Of a stretch of DNA of 6,131 nt, positions 1-5,749 are shown one piece after another. Within the stretch, counting starts at the first letter, position 1; each line of letters begins with the position of its first letter. Source of the stretch: Hyphomicrobiales bacterium (GTDB taxonomy: Bacteria; Pseudomonadota; Alphaproteobacteria; Rhizobiales; JAUVMS01); assembly GCA_030600135.1 (NCBI GenBank), contig JAUVMS010000220.1, positions 1 through 6,131 of the forward strand. The letters run 5' to 3'. The position numbers and the translations under genes were made by a program. The notes under the pieces were generated by a model, which worked only from the letters and a program-made list of their open reading frames with translations, was not told the DNA's origin and ran no database searches.

Positions 1-1
1 C

Positions 2-1165
2 GAGTTGGTGCGATCTGACAATGGCGTCACGGGCGTCCGCATAACATCGTCGGGCACCAACCGATCATCGCATCGCAAACGCGCCATAAACGCCGGTGCC
101 GTGGTTCTGACCACCGGCGGCATTGGCCACCTCTATGCGGTGACAACCAATCCACCCCAGGCCCGCGGCGACGGTCTCGCCATGGCCGCGCGCGCCGGTG
201 CCGTCATCGCCGACGCCGAGTTTATTCAATTCCATCCGACCGCCGTCAAAGCCGACTTGGATCCGGCACCGCTGGCCTCGGAAGCCTTGCGGGGTGAAGG
301 GGCGGTTCTGGTCAACGCCCGCGGCGAACGCTTCATGCAGCAAGTCCACGAAGCTGGAGAACTTGGGCCGCGTGATGTCGTCGCCCGCGCCGTGCACCGC
401 GAGATTGTCGCCGGCCGCGGCGCGTTTCTCGATTGCCGCGAAGCTATCGGGGATCGTTTTGCCGATTTTTTCCCTACCGTGTTCGCCAAGTGCACGCATG
501 CCGGCATTGACCCGCGCACGCAACCGATACCGATCGCCCCTGCAGCGCATTATCATATGGGCGGCATCTTGACAGACAGCCGTGGTCGCACCACGGTCGA
601 CAACCTTTGGGCCTGCGGCGAGGTTGCCTCAACGGGATTGCACGGCGCCAATCGTCTGGCATCGAATTCGCTGATCGAAGCGGTCGTATTCGCCGCACGT
701 ATTGCCGATGACATCTCGGGCTTGATGCATGTCCGCCGGCGCGCAGCGACCCCGCTTCCCGATTGGACATTGACCGGCAAAGCCAATGGCAAGACCTCTC
801 GCCTCGAGCAGCGAGCAGCGATTTCCGAGCTGCGCGAATCCATGGCCCTCAACATCGGCGTTGTCCGTACTGCCGAAGGGATGAAATCGACACTCGAGAC
901 GATCGCTCGACTCGAGGCAAAAGCGGCACCGAGAAGTGCCCTTGCCAACATGCTGCTGACGGCGAAGATCATCACCGTCGCCGCAATCGAGCGCGAGGAA
1001 AGCCGTGGCGCACACTTTCGCGCCGAATTCCCCAATGCCCATGGCCATCTCGCCAAGCGCAATTTTCTCACGCACAAATTGGCCGACGAACTGGCTCAGA
1101 GTTACCTCAGCGGAGAACGCAAACAGGCAGGCGCCTCGTCGAACATTGCGGTCCTCACCCCATGA
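2..1165 (+). CDS. nadB: L-aspartate oxidase NadB, 5'-truncated by window edge
   Basis: This FAD enzyme oxidises L-aspartate to iminoaspartate, the first step of de novo NAD synthesis, in the cytoplasm; NadA then makes quinolinate. The frame is open from base 2, so the start and the N-terminal FAD dinucleotide-binding motif lie before the window. About 387 residues are visible, against roughly 510-540 for the family. Diagnostic blocks appear in order: TTGGIGHLYAVTTNP, ARGDGLAMAARAGA, FIQFHPTA (His codon 233-235), SEALRGEGA, GPRDVVARA (Arg codon 371-373), PAAHYHMGG (His codon 548-550), and the C-terminal FAD/active-site block TGLHGANRLASNSLIEAVV from about 635. The two His and the Arg correspond to the substrate-binding residues known in the succinate dehydrogenase/fumarate reductase flavoprotein family. 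The C-terminal helical domain carries the family block REESRGAHFR. The stop overlaps the nadC start (ATGA), so the two are co-transcribed. Fumarate reductase subunits are excluded by the HGANRLASNSL wording and the nadC neighbour. Confidence 0.96.
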   Translation, partial: ELVRSDNGVTGVRITSSGTNRSSHRKRAINAGAVVLTTGGIGHLYAVTTNPPQARGDGLAMAARAGAVIADAEFIQFHPTAVKADLDPAPLASEALRGEGAVLVNARGERFMQQVHEAGELGPRDVVARAVHREIVAGRGAFLDCREAIGDRFADFFPTVFAKCTHAGIDPRTQPIPIAPAAHYHMGGILTDSRGRTTVDNLWACGEVASTGLHGANRLASNSLIEAVVFAARIADDISGLMHVRRRAATPLPDWTLTGKANGKTSRLEQRAAISELRESMALNIGVVRTAEGMKSTLETIARLEAKAAPRSALANMLLTAKIITVAAIEREESRGAHFRAEFPNAHGHLAKRNFLTHKLADELAQSYLSGERKQAGASSNIAVLTP

Positions 1166-2022
1166 GCGACGGACTGCAGGTGAGCCAATTATCATCCCTG
1201 CTGGTGGAAGACGCCGTGCGGGCGGCATTGCGTGAGGACCTTGGGCGGGCCGGCGATCTGACGAGCGATGCGATTATCAGGCCGGGTGATCAGACTTCCG
1301 CCCTGATCCGAACTCGCGCCCGAGGATGCATCGCCGGCATGCAGTTGGCAGAGGCCAGCTTTCGCGCGCTCGACCCGCAGGCTTCGTTCGACGTCGTCGT
1401 ATCAGACGGCACGGTTGCCGATCCCGGCGCCATTATCGCCGAGGTGCGTGGTCCGGCACGTGCGATTTTGACGGGCGAGCGAACGGCCCTCAACTTCCTC
1501 ATTCATCTGAGCGGCATTGCGACCCTCACCCACACCTACGTCGACGCCGTCGCCGGAACATCGGCGCACATTTGCTGCACACGAAAGACGACCCCCGGCC
1601 TGCGCGCCTTGGAAAAGTATGCCGTGCGCGTTGGCGGTGGAATGAACCACCGCTTTGGTCTCGACGATGCCATTCTGATCAAAGACAATCACATCGCGTT
1701 TGCCGGCGACATTGCCACGGCGATCGAACGGGTACGCGCGCGAGCCAGCCACATGGTCAAGGTCGAAGTAGAAGTCGACACCCTCGCTCAGCTCGAAACC
1801 GTGCTCGGTTTCGATGTCGATGCCGTTCTGTTGGACAACATGACCCCGGACCATCTCAAAGCCGCCGTCAGGTTGGCTGGTGGCCGCGTGATCACGGAAG
1901 CCTCGGGCGGCGTTTCGCTCGAAACCGTTCGCGCCATCGCCGAGGCTGGCGTCAATCTAATTTCTGTGGGTGCGCTCACCCATTCCGCCCCCGCACTCGA
2001 CCTAGGGCTTGATTTGGCCTAA
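1162..2022 (+). CDS. nadC: Quinolinate phosphoribosyltransferase (nicotinate-nucleotide pyrophosphorylase, decarboxylating) NadC
   Basis: NadC converts quinolinate and PRPP to nicotinate mononucleotide, CO2 and pyrophosphate in the cytoplasm, completing the quinolinate branch of NAD synthesis. The 286-residue length is normal for the family. The N-terminal alpha/beta sandwich (about 15-115) opens with EDLGRAGDLTSDAI. The barrel follows, with CTRKTTPGLRALEKYAV (140-156), GGGMNHRFGLDDAILIKDNH (158-177), VEVEVDTL, VDAVLLDNM and EASGGV near the C-terminus. Residues R107, R141, K142, H163, R164 and K174 line up with the phosphate- and quinolinate-binding residues known in characterised NadC. The usual Asp before TRKT is Cys139 here, a conservative family variant as far as I recall. 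ATG 1162 is chosen because it overlaps the nadB stop by 4 nt. No clear Shine-Dalgarno precedes it, so translation is probably coupled to nadB. GTG 1180 is a possible alternative start. No convincing terminator follows. Confidence 0.97.
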   Translation: MSDGLQVSQLSSLLVEDAVRAALREDLGRAGDLTSDAIIRPGDQTSALIRTRARGCIAGMQLAEASFRALDPQASFDVVVSDGTVADPGAIIAEVRGPARAILTGERTALNFLIHLSGIATLTHTYVDAVAGTSAHICCTRKTTPGLRALEKYAVRVGGGMNHRFGLDDAILIKDNHIAFAGDIATAIERVRARASHMVKVEVEVDTLAQLETVLGFDVDAVLLDNMTPDHLKAAVRLAGGRVITEASGGVSLETVRAIAEAGVNLISVGALTHSAPALDLGLDLA

Positions 2023-2191
2023 ATGCAGTCCTACTTGCCAAATAGGCGCACATCTCATTCTGAGCTTCGACTGGATCTAAAAAGCAGATTATCGGCTCAC
2101 AAGGGTGTATCTACGACATGTGGAAGCAGGTTGTCCGCGTGACGTTAGAATTGCGGGCTAGGACATCGAAAGAGCTTTAGACGCGGCGCAG

Positions 2192-2220
2192 GGCGCTCGT
2201 TCACCTCCTAAACGAGGGCC
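2192..2220 (+). promoter_or_regulatory. Leader hairpin with an anti-Shine-Dalgarno loop
   Basis: The bases 2192-2194 plus 2196-2201 (CTCGTT) pair with 2211-2216 (AACGAG) plus 2218-2220. This gives nine pairs with one internal G-G mismatch and a 9-nt loop, CACCTCCTA. The loop contains CCTCC (2204-2208), exactly complementary to the GGAGG ribosome binding site at 2230-2234 of the next gene, and it resembles the anti-Shine-Dalgarno end of 16S rRNA. The structure is seen in the sequence. A regulatory role, masking or competing for the ribosome binding site, is inference. No T-tract follows, so it does not look like an intrinsic terminator. Confidence 0.4.
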
Positions 2221-2229
2221 ACGAAGAAC

Positions 2230-2234
2230 GGAGG
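2230..2234 (+). promoter_or_regulatory. Ribosome binding site of the small membrane protein gene
   Basis: GGAGG lies 5 nt before ATG 2240. This consensus site is the main support that the short reading frame is translated. It is complementary to the loop of the hairpin just upstream. Confidence 0.7.
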
Positions 2235-2239
2235 CAAAC

Positions 2240-2467
2240 ATGCCCCAAGTTATTACGATCTATGGCCTATTAAGCATCGTCGCGGCCAGCGCCGCCTATT
2301 TCATTGCTGGTCGCAAGCAGCGCAACAATGACGGCTGGGCGTTCGCATGCTTCATCCTGCCGCCCCTTGTTCTCATTCTCGCCTTCCTAGGCAAGGCCCA
2401 AACCCCGCACCACATCAAGGTCGAGGAGCAGCACCGCCGCAAACTTTCGCAGATGATGAACGACTAG
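2240..2467 (+). CDS. Small two-helix membrane protein, function unknown
   Basis: The product is 75 residues and I do not recognise a named family. Two hydrophobic segments are clear, at residues 4-24 (ending YFIAG) and 33-51 (AFACFILPPLVLILAFLG, with a Pro-Pro in the middle). They are joined by a short polar loop, RKQRNNDG, and followed by a charged tail rich in His, Lys, Arg and Glu (54-75). The basic loop would favour a cytoplasmic position, but the tail is also charged, so the topology is unsure. The first hydrophobic segment may instead look like a signal anchor. Support for a real gene is the consensus GGAGG 5 nt before the ATG, the bacterial-looking membrane topology and the lack of a better gene on either strand. 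It sits alone between the nad and chr units. Similar short membrane proteins of unknown role are common in Hyphomicrobiales. Confidence 0.72.
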   Translation: MPQVITIYGLLSIVAASAAYFIAGRKQRNNDGWAFACFILPPLVLILAFLGKAQTPHHIKVEEQHRRKLSQMMND

Positions 2468-2583
2468 CAGCAAGGCATTGGCGGTACGCCGGGCAGCGCT
2501 GTGACATGTGCGTTGACGAGCGTGGCCCTCTTTGGAACGCCTGCTGCGAAATTCGGCGCGGTGCTGACCGCCATCCTGAAGGA

Positions 2584-2612
2584 TTGACAGAAGCGTGGCG
2601 GCGCGCTTTCAT
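2584..2612 (+). promoter_or_regulatory. Probable sigma70-type promoter of the chromate-resistance operon
   Basis: A perfect TTGACA -35 box (2584-2589) is followed, after a 17-bp spacer, by TTTCAT (2607-2612), a 4 of 6 match to the -10 consensus. Transcription would begin near 2619, giving a leader of about 77 nt before the first chr gene. Box quality and spacing are seen directly; activity is inferred. It is the best promoter-like sequence I found in the intergenic parts of the window. Confidence 0.5.
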
Positions 2613-2617
2613 AAGTC

Positions 2618-2641
2618 CATGGGGCATGCGAACGCCCCGTG
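2618..2641 (+). promoter_or_regulatory. Dyad at the expected transcription start, possible operator or leader hairpin
   Basis: CATGGGGC (2618-2625) and GCCCCGTG (2634-2641) form an inverted repeat, seven of eight positions symmetric with one T-G wobble, separated by 8 nt. It begins about 5 bases after the proposed -10 box. A DNA-binding repressor here would block initiation, and the same sequence would fold as an 8-bp RNA hairpin at the 5' end of the transcript. No T-tract follows, so a simple terminator is unlikely. The regulator is unknown and not visible in the window. Confidence 0.4.
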
Positions 2642-2683
2642 AGGCGCCAGCCCAAGATTCGCGTCCATGTGAACCCCTAAAAT

Positions 2684-2690
2684 GGGAGGA
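2684..2690 (+). promoter_or_regulatory. Ribosome binding site of the rhodanese-ChrB gene
   Basis: GGGAGGA stands 5 nt before ATG 2696 and fixes that start. No competing start codon nearby has a comparable site. Confidence 0.75.
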
Positions 2691-2695
2691 CGCGT

Positions 2696-3514
2696 ATGCC
2701 GTCTCCAACACAAATCACCGTCCAGCAACTTGCCCGTCTAATTGGTCTACCCGACACGCCGACGATCATCGACGTGTGCACCGATGAGGATTTCGACAGC
2801 GATCCGCGCCTCATACCCTCTGCATTCCGCCATCCGTTCAATGACATTGCCGCACTCGCACCCAGGCTGCGCGGGAACCGAGTTGTCATCGTCTGCCAGA
2901 AAGGCAAGAAAATTAGCCAAGGCGCGGCCGCCGTGTTGCGCCACCACGACATTGCGGCAGAGAGTCTCGAGGGTGGAAACTTCGCTTGGCGAGACGCGAA
3001 CATGCCGCTTATTCCAGCTGCAAAGCTGCCACCCCGGAATGCCGAAGGCCGTACAGTCTGGGTGACGAGACACCGCCCGAAAGTGGACCGAGTAGCCTGT
3101 CCCTGGCTCATTCGACGCTTCGTAGATCGCAATGCACAATTTCTCTTTGTTGCACCTTCAGAAGTGCTGGATGTGGCTGAGCATTTTGGCGCGACCCCGT
3201 TCGATGTCGAAGATGTCTTTTGGAGTCATCGCGCGGAGTGCTGCACGTTTGACACAATGATTGAGGAATTCGGCCTTGAGACGGAACCAATGAAACGTCT
3301 CGCGACAATTGTGCGCGGTGCCGATACCAATCGCCACGATCTCGCCCCACAAGCTTCCGGACTGCTTGCAGCCTCGCTCGGCCTTTCTCGAATGTACCGC
3401 GACGACCTTGCCCAGCTTGAGGCTGGGATGGTCCTCTATGACGCGCTCTATCGTTGGTCACGCGACGCGACCGATGAAGGGCACGATTGGCCATCAGCTC
3501 TGAGCCGGAGCTGA
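2696..3514 (+). CDS. Rhodanese domain fused to ChrB C-terminal domain (sulfurtransferase/chromate resistance protein)
   Basis: The product is 272 residues, soluble, and probably cytoplasmic. Residues 7-108 form a rhodanese domain: TIIDVCTDEDF, the arginine-containing SAFRHPFND, the catalytic loop CQKGKKIS with Cys67, then SLEGGNFAWRDANMPL (90-105), which matches the usual LxGGxxAWxxAGxP ending. The canonical loop Arg (CxxGxR) is Lys72. From about residue 120 the ChrB C-terminal (chromate-resistance) domain follows: WVTRHRPKVDRVACPWLIRR (122-141), FLFV, then DVFWSHRAECCTFDTMIEEF with His178 and Cys182-183, and RGADTNRHDLAPQASGL. Full ChrB proteins carry a different N-terminal part and have been described as chromate-responsive regulators. 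That part is replaced here by rhodanese, so an enzymatic role (sulfur transfer, thiol protection or chromate handling) is more likely than repression, though this is inference. It lies 4 nt before chrA, in one operon. The domain calls are strong; the biochemical function is open. Confidence 0.9.
   Translation: MPSPTQITVQQLARLIGLPDTPTIIDVCTDEDFDSDPRLIPSAFRHPFNDIAALAPRLRGNRVVIVCQKGKKISQGAAAVLRHHDIAAESLEGGNFAWRDANMPLIPAAKLPPRNAEGRTVWVTRHRPKVDRVACPWLIRRFVDRNAQFLFVAPSEVLDVAEHFGATPFDVEDVFWSHRAECCTFDTMIEEFGLETEPMKRLATIVRGADTNRHDLAPQASGLLAASLGLSRMYRDDLAQLEAGMVLYDALYRWSRDATDEGHDWPSALSRS
3507..3510 (+). promoter_or_regulatory. Ribosome binding site of chrA, inside the end of the preceding gene
   Basis: GGAG lies 8 nt before ATG 3519, within the last codons of the rhodanese-ChrB gene. 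This arrangement supports the chosen chrA start and translational coupling of the two genes. Confidence 0.55.
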
Positions 3515-3518
3515 ACAG

Positions 3519-4841
3519 ATGGCCGAAATCAGCTGTGAAGACCAGCGAGGCGTAGGACACGAAGTCCCGCTGCGGGAAGCAATCCAGACCTGGTCACAGA
3601 TCGGAATCCTCTCATTTGGCGGTCCAGCGGCACAGATCGCGCTCATGCATCGTGTCGTTGTCGAAGAGAAAAAATGGCTAAGCGAACAGCAATATCTCAA
3701 CGCGCTGAGTTTCTGCATGCTGTTGCCAGGCCCGGAAGCAATGCAACTCGCAACCTACGTTGGATGGCGTTTGCACGGGCTTAAGGGAGGGTTCGCCGCA
3801 GGCATCCTATTTGTTTTACCAGGTGCTCTCGTGGTCCTGGGCCTGTCCATGATCTATGCGGCCTTCGGCAAACTATCGATCGTCGAAGCGATCTTTTTCG
3901 GTATCAAGGCCGCAGTCTTGGTCATCGTGTTGCAGGCACTGCTGCGGATCGCCAAACGGGCCCTGCTGATGCCGGAACACTGGGTCATCGCCGGGTTCTC
4001 GTTTGTGGCGATATTTTTCCTGGCGCTGCCTTTCCCATTGATCGTTCTGGCGGCGGCTCTCTATGGTTTGTTGCATAAGCCGTTGCTGCCGACTGGCGAT
4101 GCAGGAACATCCATGGCGATCAAGGTTGGTCTTAGCGAGACCCTGCGGACCATCGCCGTTTGGATGGCGATTTGGATCACGCCACTCGCCGCAGTCATCG
4201 CTCTGCTCGGCAGAGGCCACGTTATCAGCGAACTTGGCTTGTTCTTTTCAAAACTGGCCGTTGTGACCTTCGGCGGCGCCTACGCGGTGCTGGCCTACAT
4301 GGGCCAAGATGTCGTGGTGCGCTATGGCTGGCTTGATGCCGGACAGATGATGGATGGCTTGGGATTGGCCGAAACGACGCCGGGACCGCTCATTCTCGTA
4401 ACTGAGTTCGTCGGTTACTTGGCAGCCTATCAGCATGGCGGCGGATCACCATGGCTTGCCGGACTTCTCGGAGCTTTGGTGGCGCTGTGGGCGACGTTCA
4501 CACCTTGCTTCCTGTGGATCTTTGCTGGCGCGCCCTACATCGAATGGATCAACACGCAACCCAGGTTGAAAGGCGCACTGACCGCAATCACCGCCGCGGT
4601 TGTCGGGGTGATCTTGAACCTCACGCTATGGTTCGCGCTGCATGTGTTTTTCGGCAAGGTCGAGCAGATAAGCGCGGGGCCGCTCAATCTATGGTCGCCA
4701 GTGATGGCCACACTCGACTGGCGCGTTGTCGTGTTAGCCGCCTCCTGTGGCTTCTTGCTGTTGCGGCGGCAGTGGAGCATCCCGTGGGTTCTAGCGACAG
4801 CCTCCGTACTGGCCCTCGGCATGCGGTTTGCAGGGATCTGA
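3519..4841 (+). CDS. chrA: Chromate efflux transporter ChrA (long-chain CHR family)
   Basis: ChrA is an inner-membrane transporter that extrudes chromate, lowering the cytoplasmic level of this sulfate analogue. At 440 residues it is the long, two-domain CHR form, with a hydrophobic profile of about ten or more membrane segments. The internal duplication is visible. The N-terminal half has SQIGILSFGGPAAQIALM (26-43) and LLPGPEAMQLATYVGWRLHG (68-87), followed by GGFAAGILFVLPG. The C-terminal half repeats the pattern as KLAVVTFGGAYAVLAYM (245-261) and GLAETTPGPLILVTEFVGYL (282-301). The halves are separated by a polar linker near 186-200. FGGP with LPGPEAMQL is the diagnostic signature of the family. 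The start at 3519 is supported by GGAG in the end of the upstream gene and a 4-nt gap, so chrA is the second gene of the chr operon. No terminator is obvious after the stop. Nothing suggests truncation. Chromate, rather than another oxyanion, is assigned by family and by the ChrB-type neighbour. Confidence 0.96.
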   Translation: MAEISCEDQRGVGHEVPLREAIQTWSQIGILSFGGPAAQIALMHRVVVEEKKWLSEQQYLNALSFCMLLPGPEAMQLATYVGWRLHGLKGGFAAGILFVLPGALVVLGLSMIYAAFGKLSIVEAIFFGIKAAVLVIVLQALLRIAKRALLMPEHWVIAGFSFVAIFFLALPFPLIVLAAALYGLLHKPLLPTGDAGTSMAIKVGLSETLRTIAVWMAIWITPLAAVIALLGRGHVISELGLFFSKLAVVTFGGAYAVLAYMGQDVVVRYGWLDAGQMMDGLGLAETTPGPLILVTEFVGYLAAYQHGGGSPWLAGLLGALVALWATFTPCFLWIFAGAPYIEWINTQPRLKGALTAITAAVVGVILNLTLWFALHVFFGKVEQISAGPLNLWSPVMATLDWRVVVLAASCGFLLLRRQWSIPWVLATASVLALGMRFAGI

Positions 4842-5275
4842 CGTCGAACTTGCTGTCGCGTGCATGTCGCAACAAACTCTGGTCGTATGACCGTTCCGGC
4901 AAATGCTGCACAAATTCAAAATGACCTTGCCGACGCTATGTCGACATGAGGTCAACAGTTTCGACGGTCACTGGGCCTATTTGGAAAATGTTGTTTTCGT
5001 CCGGTTTGCGAAACTTGGTTATCCCTACCTCAATGATCCGGAACACATCGTTGCCTCAACATCAGTGACGACCTGCATTGCGAGACACCACGGGTCACCA
5101 GTTCGAATTGTCGAAGATCGGGATCAAAAGATTCCGGTAGTTTCCCGACCTGGATGGATTGAGCGAGTAAATCGAGATGGAGCTGGCTCAGTCAGGCATG
5201 GACGTTGCGCGCTGAGTGACATTGATTGTAGGCATTCGAACGCGCAATCCGCTGCGGGTCCTCGAACGCCCAATC
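4842..5275. other. Gene-poor stretch between convergent chrA and the PsiE-family gene
   Basis: No convincing gene is seen in these 434 bases. The longest plus-strand frame (4903-5319, 138 codons) has no Shine-Dalgarno before its ATG, little third-position G/C bias compared with neighbours, and a 3' part that runs 44 bases into the PsiE gene on the other strand. Its C-terminal half is Arg-, Ser- and Pro-rich like a shadow frame. A 5-bp A/T hairpin at 4984-4998 is too weak for a terminator. The region must hold the 3' ends of two convergent transcripts, but no strong bidirectional terminator is visible. It could contain remnants of a decayed gene, for which I have no positive match. Confidence 0.5.
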
Positions 5276-5276
5276 C
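5236..5276. repeat. Pair of 15-bp direct repeats at the end of the PsiE-family gene
   Basis: TCGAACGCGCAATCC (5236-5250) and TCGAACGCCCAATCC (5262-5276) differ at one base and start 26 bp apart, with an 11-bp spacer. The second copy touches the stop codon of the minus-strand PsiE gene. Only two copies are present, so this is not an array. The role is unknown; a local duplication or a binding-site pair are both possible. Confidence 0.5.
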
Positions 5277-5749
5277 TATCGCTTTCGATCGGTGTCGCGG
5301 TCGCTCACATGCGAGATGACAGGCATTTCCCCTTCTGCGGAATAGCAAAGAACCAGGGATGCGATGGCCAGCCCAAGCGTTGCGGCTGCTATGGTGAGAA
5401 GGCGTTCGTCAGTCATATCTTTGATATTCAGAGAGCTCGCCAGCGATCTCGTCATCACGGTGATCGCAACATAAATTAGAAATTGCACGGGCAATCTGTT
5501 GGTTTTGAAGTAGATACCCACCATCGCGCCCAACTCCAGGAACACAAACAGCAGCAGTATATCCTCGACCGTCGCCGCTCCTTTCGACATCATGCCCAAA
5601 TATGCATGAAAGGCGGACCAGACAATCGTGCCTCCTATCGCAAACAGTGCAATCATCTGGAACCCGTCAACCAAGTGGTTGCCCAATTTTTCAGCGGTTT
5701 TCTCTCCTTTTACTGCCACCACGTCTACTTGATCAACGAGCCTACCCAT
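5276..5749 (-). CDS. PsiE family (phosphate-starvation-inducible E) inner-membrane protein
   Basis: The product is 157 residues with four predicted membrane helices, at about 31-53, 64-82, 86-104 and 116-137. A polar N-terminal region (1-28) and a short charged C-terminal tail (SDRDTDRKR) flank them. The middle block ILLLFVFLELGAMVGIYF (64-81), the RLP turn (85-87) and VQFLIYVAITVMTRSL (88-103) match the PsiE pattern, in which an acidic residue in helix 2 and the LP-x-x-Y/F-x-x-Y-hydrophobic run of helix 3 are conserved. E. coli PsiE is 136 residues, so this one is slightly longer at both ends. E. coli psiE is induced by phosphate starvation, but its molecular function is not established, and no Pho box is visible here. 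ATG 5749 is preceded on the minus strand by AGGGAG (5762-5757) at a suitable distance. It overlaps the upstream minus-strand gene by 8 nt, so they are probably co-transcribed. It converges on chrA. Confidence 0.87.
   Translation of the reverse strand: MGRLVDQVDVVAVKGEKTAEKLGNHLVDGFQMIALFAIGGTIVWSAFHAYLGMMSKGAATVEDILLLFVFLELGAMVGIYFKTNRLPVQFLIYVAITVMTRSLASSLNIKDMTDERLLTIAAATLGLAIASLVLCYSAEGEMPVISHVSDRDTDRKR

Larger units (their letters stand above)
2023..2239. other. Intergenic stretch between nadC and the small membrane protein gene
   Basis: No open frame in this 217-base stretch looks coding. It must contain the end of the nad transcript and any promoter for the small downstream gene. A TAGAAT hexamer at 2146-2151 resembles a -10 box, but no matching -35 box stands 16-18 bases upstream, so I do not call a promoter. 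A weak interrupted hairpin at 2030-2046 directly after nadC lacks a T-tract. The strongest structure is the hairpin at 2192-2220, listed separately. Confidence 0.5.

Noticed and set aside
763..1161. Upstream extension of the nadC frame into nadB
   Set aside because: The frame is open by chance. Homology to NadC begins only after ATG 1162, and the extension reads the nadB coding sequence out of frame.
2030..2046. Interrupted hairpin directly after nadC as a terminator
   Set aside because: Only six pairs with an internal mismatch and a 3-nt loop, low G+C and no T-tract.
2347..2787. 146-codon plus-strand frame overlapping the small membrane gene and the start of the rhodanese-ChrB gene
   Set aside because: It runs out of frame through two better-supported genes and the promoter region between them, and its product is Arg/Pro/His-rich in the manner of shadow frames.
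3565..3577. TCCCGC-T-GCGGGA palindrome near the start of chrA
   Set aside because: It lies within coding sequence, the 1-nt centre leaves only a short stem, and it encodes ordinary residues before the first conserved chrA block. Probably chance.
2..4841. Functional link between NAD synthesis and chromate resistance because they are neighbours
   Set aside because: A separate promoter, an unrelated small gene and intergenic gaps lie between them. Adjacency alone does not support one pathway.
4984..4998. GAAAA/TTTTC inverted repeat after chrA as a terminator
   Set aside because: A five-pair A/T-rich stem would be too unstable, and no independent T-tract follows.
5231..5276. tRNA-like TTCGAA segments that might be a tRNA fragment or attachment site
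   Set aside because: The flanking bases do not form a T-arm stem, and no anticodon or acceptor stem can be built nearby. The similarity is limited to a common 6-mer.
4903..5319. 138-codon plus-strand frame after chrA
   Set aside because: No Shine-Dalgarno, weak codon bias, overlap with the well-supported PsiE gene on the other strand, and no recognisable motif. Kept only as a possibility within the gap description.
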